Shown: positions 13,510-18,399 of the stretch, one piece after another
Layout of the letters: every line of letters starts with the position of its first letter
Position numbering within the stretch: position 1 is the first letter of the stretch
NCBI GenBank assembly: GCA_017999195.1
Contig: JAGOBP010000013.1
Span: 1 to 18,399 of the forward strand
Reading direction: 5' to 3'
DNA length: 18,399 nt
Source: Thermoflexales bacterium
Lineage (GTDB): Bacteria; Chloroflexota; Anaerolineae; Fen-1058
Made by a program: the position numbers and the translations under genes
The notes under the pieces: generated by a model
What the model was told of the DNA's origin: nothing
What the model saw: the letters and a program-made list of their open reading frames with translations, nothing else
Databases searched by the model: none

Positions 13510-15366
13510 TCATTTCAAACTGACATCATAGCCCAGCGGCGGGACGACCTGCATCCGGCCGAAGAACTCGGTCTTGCCGACGACGCGCACACTCACCCCC
13601 GCCACCAGCCCGTCGCGATTGGGCACGTAGGCCAGCACATTGTTGAACAAGGTCACGCGCACATTGCCCGTGCCGTCGTCAACCGACAAATTAATGCCCG
13701 ACGAAAACGGTTTGACTTCCGTAATCTTGCCCTCAATCGCCACCAGCTGCCCCGGCTTCAGCAGTTGATTGACGGTCGTCAGCGCGACGCTGGCGCTGCT
13801 GCCCGGCGTAAGGATCGCCACATCGCGCCCGGAATTAGGCTGCAATTCCAGCACGCCCTGATACTGGGTCACTTCGGCTTCGACGGACACTTCCGCGCCC
13901 AGGTTCAAGCCCGCTCGATTGGGGACGAATTTGTAGTTATCGCTGAACAACGTCAACGACAGGCGGCCCGTGCCATCATCCAGCAGGAATTTGAAGCCCG
14001 CTGAAAAACTGGATGTCTCCACAATTTTGCCGCGCACCGTAAAGACCTGGCCCACGTGGGCGGCCGTCAATGCGCTGATCGACGCCGTTTGCGCCGCCGG
14101 TTTAGGCGTGCGCGTGGGCGTGGCCGCACCGCTGGTTGGCGCTTCAGCGGTTGCCATGGCCGTCGCCGGGATGATGATCAAAACCGTCGGGGTAGGCGCC
14201 GGGACGGTTGAGGCCGTGGTCGCTATCGTCGCGGGCACAGTCGTCGCCGTGGGTTCAGGGGGCGGTACAGGCGTTGGCGCCAGGGCAGCCACTTGCAAAA
14301 CAGCCACATCCTGCGCAATTTCCGGCACAATTTCCAGTTGACCGCGAAAAACGCTGACTTCGCCTTGCACGGATAACGTTGTGCCGGGCTGAATGTCAGC
14401 GGCCTTGCCCAGGCTGTCCCACACATCCTGCCAGAACAGCACCGTCACGCGCTGTTGGCCGTCGCTCAGCGTGAGTTTCACCCCGGCTGAAAACGGCGAC
14501 ACGGCTTCGACCGTATTTTCTACGCGGACCCAACGCCCTGCATATGATTCATTGAGGTCGCGTAACGAAGTGTATTTGGCAAAGGCCACGCGTTCGCTTA
14601 AGGGGCGAATGTCCGCACTTTGCCGCAACGACAATTGCGGCGTGGCATCGAACAACGTGATCGCGCCACTCACCTCGATCGATTGGCCGACTTCCAGTGG
14701 AGGCAGCGCGCCCCGGATGGGTTCCAGTTCGGCGGGCAAGGCCAGATCGATCGCGCCGGTGGCGTCGCGCAGCGTGATCAATTGCAGGCCGTCGAAGGGC
14801 GAACGGATCGATCGGATGACGCCGCGCACCGTCACGACCCGCAGGGCATCCTCAACGGTCAGTGATCCGATGTCGCGCGGCGCGGCTTCGTTGGCTGCCC
14901 GTGTCAACGTCAACGCTTCGGCCGCATCCAGCGTAAGCGAGGGCGTGGTGTCGCGGACGCGCAGCGTGCCCTGCACGGCCACGGTATCGCCGGGCGCGGG
15001 CACTCGATCGGCTGTAATGAGATCTTGAGTGGTTGCTCTAAATGAGGAGACCATCAACTCGCCGGTGTCATCGCGCACCCAGAAAATCAGCGTTTGCGAG
15101 GTCGCGTTGTAGGACGGCACCCGCGACACCACGCCGTTGATCTGAACGTAGGCGAAGTTGTAGGTGGCTTGCACCGCGGCGATTTTGACGGCGGGGATGG
15201 GCTGGCGCGTGGCAAATACGCCCAGGCCGATTAGCCCCAACACAGCCACGGCGATGGCGAGCAGGCCAAACGTACGAATTCTGAGCCGACGCTTGAGATC
15301 TGCGCCGCAATGCGGGCAAAGATCGTTAGCGCCGGGGTCACGACCGCAGCTGGGACAAGACGACAT
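13510..15366 (-). CDS. Membrane-anchored protein with zinc ribbon and five OB-fold domains
   Basis: A 618-residue protein. It starts with a short zinc ribbon, C4-x2-C7 and C17-x2-C20, then basic residues and one transmembrane helix (about 32-53). Outside the membrane are five OB-fold-like domains at about 65-155, 165-255, 265-360, 430-515 and 520-618. The last two are clearly duplicated: VRGKIVETSSFSAG / LLDDGTGRLSLTLF against IEGKITEVKPFSSG / SVDDGTGNVRVTLF. A Pro/Thr/Ala-rich linker (360-425) separates domains 3 and 4. The domains resemble the OB region of the extracellular nuclease YhcR, suggesting nucleic-acid binding at the cell surface, but no nuclease motif is seen. I prefer the ATG at 15366 (AAGGA seven bases upstream). 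The upstream TTG at 15396 would lie before the transcription start set by the -10 at 15399-15404. It is coupled to the TctA-like gene. Confidence 0.82.
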   Translation of the reverse strand: MSSCPSCGRDPGANDLCPHCGADLKRRLRIRTFGLLAIAVAVLGLIGLGVFATRQPIPAVKIAAVQATYNFAYVQINGVVSRVPSYNATSQTLIFWVRDDTGELMVSSFRATTQDLITADRVPAPGDTVAVQGTLRVRDTTPSLTLDAAEALTLTRAANEAAPRDIGSLTVEDALRVVTVRGVIRSIRSPFDGLQLITLRDATGAIDLALPAELEPIRGALPPLEVGQSIEVSGAITLFDATPQLSLRQSADIRPLSERVAFAKYTSLRDLNESYAGRWVRVENTVEAVSPFSAGVKLTLSDGQQRVTVLFWQDVWDSLGKAADIQPGTTLSVQGEVSVFRGQLEIVPEIAQDVAVLQVAALAPTPVPPPEPTATTVPATIATTASTVPAPTPTVLIIIPATAMATAEAPTSGAATPTRTPKPAAQTASISALTAAHVGQVFTVRGKIVETSSFSAGFKFLLDDGTGRLSLTLFSDNYKFVPNRAGLNLGAEVSVEAEVTQYQGVLELQPNSGRDVAILTPGSSASVALTTVNQLLKPGQLVAIEGKITEVKPFSSGINLSVDDGTGNVRVTLFNNVLAYVPNRDGLVAGVSVRVVGKTEFFGRMQVVPPLGYDVSLK

Positions 15367-15398
15367 GCGACGATCCTTGAGATGAGGTGATGTCAAAG

Positions 15399-15407
15399 AT
15401 TATATCA
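15399..15407 (-). promoter_or_regulatory. Extended -10 promoter of the OB-fold/permease operon
   Basis: On the minus strand TGA precedes a perfect TATAAT (15399-15404), making an extended -10. No good -35 is present. The start point near 15392 leaves a leader of about 26 bases to the ATG at 15366, and rules against the earlier TTG start. Confidence 0.7.
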
Positions 15408-15437
15408 TGGCACTACGGGCGGAAACGTTGAAAGGCG

Positions 15438-16322
15438 TTAAGCGCTGATCGGGCCGCGCACCCGTTCCAGCAAGTGGATGAGTTCCTGCACTTCGGATGG
15501 ATCGAAGATGTTGAAGATGGCCGCGAAGTTGCGATTGGTTAAATCTTCAACCAACTGCCGCGCGGCGCGGCCGGACTTGGTGAGGGCGTACTGATCGTCA
15601 GCGTTGCGCGTCACTTCGCCGCCGGAATACAGCGCGGAGAGCGCCGATTTGTAGTCTTTGTCGTCGAGGCGGGCGGCGGCTTCGCGCAGTTGCGTGGAGC
15701 TGAGCCGCTCGGTCGCGTTGAACAGGACCGTGCTGACCTCAATGCGCGGGCCGCTCCAGCCGTCGTCGCGCCAGGCCGCAATGTGCGCGTCGCCGCGAAA
15801 CAAGGCCATCGCCACCACGCGCCGCTCGGTAAATACCCAGGGTTGATCCATATCGGGGAAGGTGCTGCGCGCGGCATTGGTCAGCGGGGCGGGCACGTCG
15901 GGTTGGCGCACGGCGGCATTCGCCGCCCGATCGGCCAACTCGCCCAGGCGGCGAATCTCGCCTTCCGGCAAAGCATCGTGCTTGGCGATGGTGTTGAAGT
16001 AATCGCGATACAGCGTCTCGATCAATTTGCGGCCGACGTCGCTGGCGCGGTACCGGCCGGGTTCAATTGTTTCGGCGTATTTCTTGGTGACTAAGGCTTC
16101 CAGATTGCGGGCGTGGATCGAGGTGGAGGTGTACGGGCCGAAGGTCAAAAAGTCGCTGGGGGCCACCGAGCCGGGGAAGTAGCGGAACCGATTGAGCAGC
16201 CAGAATTCATCGGGCGTGAGCGCGGCCTTCGCAATGCCGCGTTCAAATTGATGACCGTCGTCTTGCAGATACGTTAACGCCGCTAAAATCAGTGAGTACA
16301 GTTCGGCGCTGGAAAGAGCCAT
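15438..16322 (-). CDS. Probable DNA-binding protein with two winged-helix-like segments
   Basis: A 294-residue soluble protein that I cannot place in a named family. Residues about 35-110 read like a winged helix: FLTFGPYTSTSIHARNLEALV as helices, then a wing KKYAETIEPGRYRASDVGR and a long helix. A second similar pattern is at about 205-290: LSSTQLREAAARL, then SGGEVTRNADDQYALTKSGR as a wing, then helices ending IFDPSEVQELIHLLERV, which resembles the MarR dimer helix. The middle (115-200) contains VVAMALFRGDAHIAAWRDDGW and has no recognised motif. A transcriptional regulator is the most economical reading; it could sense a ligand through the middle region. AGGAG lies six bases before the ATG and a near-consensus promoter lies just upstream. 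It is a single-gene unit. Confidence 0.6.
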   Translation of the reverse strand: MALSSAELYSLILAALTYLQDDGHQFERGIAKAALTPDEFWLLNRFRYFPGSVAPSDFLTFGPYTSTSIHARNLEALVTKKYAETIEPGRYRASDVGRKLIETLYRDYFNTIAKHDALPEGEIRRLGELADRAANAAVRQPDVPAPLTNAARSTFPDMDQPWVFTERRVVAMALFRGDAHIAAWRDDGWSGPRIEVSTVLFNATERLSSTQLREAAARLDDKDYKSALSALYSGGEVTRNADDQYALTKSGRAARQLVEDLTNRNFAAIFNIFDPSEVQELIHLLERVRGPISA

Positions 16323-16354
16323 GTGGTGCTCCTGGTGGTCTGCGAATGCGCCAG

Positions 16355-16383
16355 ACTATACCCATAGCGCGATGATTTGTCAA
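16355..16383 (-). promoter_or_regulatory. Near-consensus promoter of the winged-helix gene
   Basis: On the minus strand a perfect TTGACA (16378-16383), a 17-base spacer and TATAGT (16355-16360, five of six) precede the ATG at 16322. The predicted leader is about 26 bases and includes the Shine-Dalgarno AGGAG. This is among the strongest core promoters in the window. Confidence 0.85.
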
Positions 16384-16386
16384 AGA

Positions 16387-16440
16387 TAATGCGTACTGCG
16401 TAAGCCATAAGGGCCGGCCCGGTTTACGCAGTACGCATTA
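16387..16440. repeat. Perfect 17-bp inverted repeat with GGGCCGGCCC centre
   Basis: Arms TAATGCGTACTGCGTAA (16387-16403) and its exact complement (16424-16440) flank a 20-base loop containing the palindrome GGGCCGGCCC (16411-16420). It begins 11 bases beyond the htpG stop codon and ends 3 bases before the next gene's -35. It could fold as a strong hairpin that ends or stabilises htpG mRNA, but no U tract follows. The ACGCATTACGAATTACG continuation suggests a dispersed repeat family. Confidence 0.8.
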
Positions 16441-16451
16441 CGAATTACGGC

Positions 16452-18293
16452 TTAGATTCGTTTAGCCGCCGCTTCCATGAGTTGTTGAATGCGCGGCACC
16501 ATCGCGGCGGGATTGGGCAGCAAGCCTTCCAGCAGCAGCGACGATTCAAACAACTGGTGGATGCAGGCGTCGAGCAGCACATCGTTCGCGCCGGTCTTGG
16601 CCAGCGTGGCCATGTCCGCAATCAGCGTGTGGCCGCGATTGATCTCCATGATTTTCTTGGGCACTTCATAATCCTGGCCCAGCATGCGGCGCACCCGCTG
16701 CATGTCGCGATCGGTTTCGCCGGTGGGCGAGACCAGGCGGCACGGGCTGTCGGTCAGCAGCTGCGACTCGCGCACTTCGGTGATCGCTTCGCCCAGCGTG
16801 GTCTTGATGCGCGCGGCCAACTGCGCGAAGTCCTCGTTCTCAACCTTCGACTCGATCGGCTTGTCATCCTTGGGCAGTTCCAGCGCAGCATCGTCGACGT
16901 TTTGCAACTTCTTGCCCGCGAACTCCTTCAGCGTCATGATCATGAAACTGTCGATCGGTTCGACTAGGTACAGAACTTCCAGATCGTGCTGGCGGAAATA
17001 ATCGAGATGCGGGCTGCGCGCCACGGAAGTTAAATCTTCGCCCAAAATGTAGTAAATCGACGTTTGATCGGCCTGCAACCGATCGACCACCTGCTGCAAC
17101 GCCACCCACTCATCGCCGCTGCGGCTGGTCTTGAAGCGCAGCAACTTCGCCAGATCGGTTTGATTGGCCGGGTCCGTGGCGATGCCTTCCTTGATGAACT
17201 GGCCGAACTCTTGCCAGAACGTCGTGTACTTGGCGGCATCTTTTTCGCCCAGATCAGCCAATTCCGTTGCCACTTTGTGTGTCAACGTCGACTTGAGTTT
17301 CGCCGCTGCCCGATTATTCTGAATCGCTTCACGGCTCACGTTCAGCGGCAAATCTTCAGAATCGACCACGCCCTGAATGAAGCGGAAGTATTGCGGCAGC
17401 AAATCCTTGAAGTATTCGCTGATGAGAATCTTGCGCGAATACAGCTTCAGGCCGTCGTCTTTGCGCAGGCTGAAAATGCCGCGTTCGCGCTTGGCGGGCA
17501 CAAACAAAATCGCGTGGATGTCCACGGGCACATCGGCCACCATGTGAATGTGCGTCAGCGGCGCGTCGAAGTCCAGCGTCAGGTGCTTGTAAAACTCGTC
17601 GTACTGCTCGGCCGTCACATCGCGCGCGGACTGCCGCCAGATGGCCGTCTGCCGATTCACCGCCTTGTCTTTCACATAGATCGGGAACGAGACAAAGTCA
17701 CTGTGCTTCTTGATAATCTGCTCGAGTTTCCAATCTTCGGCGTATTCGGCGGCGTCTTCCTTTAATTTAACGGTAATCACCGTGCCCCGATCGGCCTTCT
17801 CGACGTCTTCGAGCGTGTAGGTGTTATCGCCCTTCGACGTCCACTGCACGGCCTGCGCGTCGGGTCGATAGGAGCGCGAAGTCACGCTGACTTCATCGGC
17901 CACCATGTACACGGAATAAAAGCCCACGCCGAATTGGCCGATCACGTCGGCGGGTTTCTTCTCGGCTTGCAGGCGCTTCATAAATTCCGCCGCGCCCGAA
18001 TGTGCGATCGTGCCCAGGTTCTCCACCATCTCGTCGCGCGTCAGGCCGATGCCTGTGTCGCGCACCGTGATCGTCTTGGCGTCCTTGTCGCACTCGACGC
18101 TGATCTTCAACTCCGCGTCGGGGTCCAGCACGTCGCGGTTGGTTAGCATCTCGAACTGCAAGCGGCTCAACGCGTCGGACGCGTTGGAGATCAGTTCGCG
18201 CAGGAAGATGTCGCGCTCGGTGTACAGCGAGTGCACCAAAATGTTGAGCAGTTGCTGAATTTCGGCCTTAAATTCATGTGATTCGGTGGTCAT
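16452..18293 (-). CDS. htpG: Molecular chaperone HtpG (Hsp90 family)
   Basis: A full-length bacterial Hsp90 of 613 residues (E. coli HtpG has 624). The N-terminal GHKL ATPase domain shows E33 and N37 in LRELISNASDA, D79 in DTGIG, the lid segment NLGTIAHSG and the GQFGVGFYSVYMV loop. The middle domain has DLPLNVSREAIQNN, whose arginine contacts ATP gamma-phosphate. The C-terminal dimerisation domain follows and, as in bacteria, lacks MEEVD. It is a cytoplasmic homodimer that remodels client proteins with DnaK. The start at 18293 keeps the usual N-terminus (EFKAEIQQLLNILVHSLY); a GGAG lies about 10 bases upstream. No CIRCE element is seen in the available upstream 106 bases. It is transcribed as its own unit. 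Confidence 0.97.
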   Translation of the reverse strand: MTTESHEFKAEIQQLLNILVHSLYTERDIFLRELISNASDALSRLQFEMLTNRDVLDPDAELKISVECDKDAKTITVRDTGIGLTRDEMVENLGTIAHSGAAEFMKRLQAEKKPADVIGQFGVGFYSVYMVADEVSVTSRSYRPDAQAVQWTSKGDNTYTLEDVEKADRGTVITVKLKEDAAEYAEDWKLEQIIKKHSDFVSFPIYVKDKAVNRQTAIWRQSARDVTAEQYDEFYKHLTLDFDAPLTHIHMVADVPVDIHAILFVPAKRERGIFSLRKDDGLKLYSRKILISEYFKDLLPQYFRFIQGVVDSEDLPLNVSREAIQNNRAAAKLKSTLTHKVATELADLGEKDAAKYTTFWQEFGQFIKEGIATDPANQTDLAKLLRFKTSRSGDEWVALQQVVDRLQADQTSIYYILGEDLTSVARSPHLDYFRQHDLEVLYLVEPIDSFMIMTLKEFAGKKLQNVDDAALELPKDDKPIESKVENEDFAQLAARIKTTLGEAITEVRESQLLTDSPCRLVSPTGETDRDMQRVRRMLGQDYEVPKKIMEINRGHTLIADMATLAKTGANDVLLDACIHQLFESSLLLEGLLPNPAAMVPRIQQLMEAAAKRI

Positions 18294-18308
18294 AGACAGG
18301 TTTCTCCG

Positions 18309-18358
18309 TAAATGAGTAAATGGGTTGATTAGTGACTGGTCAATCGGTCAATAGGGTA
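18309..18358. repeat. ATTGACC-type degenerate repeat upstream of htpG
   Basis: Read on the minus strand, TACCC, TATTGACC, GATTGACC, AGTCACT, AATCAACCC, ATTTACT, CATTTACGG follow one another, with the same TACCC-ATTGACC-ATTGACC order as the tract at 9402-9445 but on the other strand. It sits in the 5' region of htpG, so it may contribute to the leader or to a TTGACC -35, for which I find only a poor -10. Confidence 0.55.
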
Positions 18359-18399
18359 GCAGAGAAATGTTAGAAAAGCATAAGCGCCCGTTTGTCATT

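Noticed and set aside
15367..15396. TTG at 15396 as start of the OB-fold protein
   Set aside because: It lies upstream of the transcription start predicted from TATAAT at 15399-15404 and has no Shine-Dalgarno, unlike the ATG at 15366.
18294..18399. CIRCE or other heat-shock operator upstream of htpG
   Set aside because: No TTAGCACTC-N9-GAGTGCTAA match; only degenerate ATTGACC-like repeats and a poor -10 are present.

Overview
The window reads as a chromosomal segment of a moderately GC-rich bacterium. Hand counts of single 60-base blocks give roughly 55-58% G+C in ordinary genes. A Chloroflexota-like host is my best guess, from the LTD-PLD secreted protein, an archaeal-type TctA permease and several dispersed intergenic repeats. 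No rRNA or other taxonomic marker is present, so this is inference only. I see no tRNA, rRNA, CRISPR array, insertion sequence or integrase.

Layout. 1-696 (-): the N-terminal 232 codons of a CarH/LitR-type B12-dependent MerR photoreceptor, cut off by the window edge. Its promoter -35 lies inside 11-bp direct repeats that match the known CarH operator pattern. 786-818: an intrinsic terminator. 824-2029 (-): an ATP-grasp ligase of unknown substrate. 2122-3021 (-): an alpha/beta-hydrolase esterase. A palindrome and divergent promoters separate it from a translationally coupled pair on the + strand: a P-loop ATPase (3124-4494) and a protein with a degenerate NTPase-like domain plus nine TPR units (4491-6269). 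This pair looks like a two-gene STAND-type signalling or conflict module with no recognised effector.

6314-15366 (-) holds five genes. A secreted lamin-tail/phospholipase D protein, a YdjM-like membrane metal-dependent hydrolase, a TctA-like permease and a membrane-anchored five-OB-fold protein together suggest an envelope system handling extracellular nucleic acid or a similar polymer. An AIPR-family putative defence nuclease of clearly lower GC sits between the permease and the hydrolase genes and looks like a later insertion. 15438-16322 (-) is a probable DNA-binding protein with two winged-helix-like segments and a near-consensus promoter. 16452-18293 (-) is the Hsp90 chaperone HtpG.

Non-coding DNA is short: no gap exceeds about 130 bases. 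It contains promoters, one clear terminator and three kinds of dispersed-looking repeat (ATCTGTG-type, ATTGACC heptamers, and a TACGCAGTACGC hairpin). The candidates for a new system are the ATPase/TPR pair and the LTD-PLD / YdjM / TctA / OB-fold cluster.
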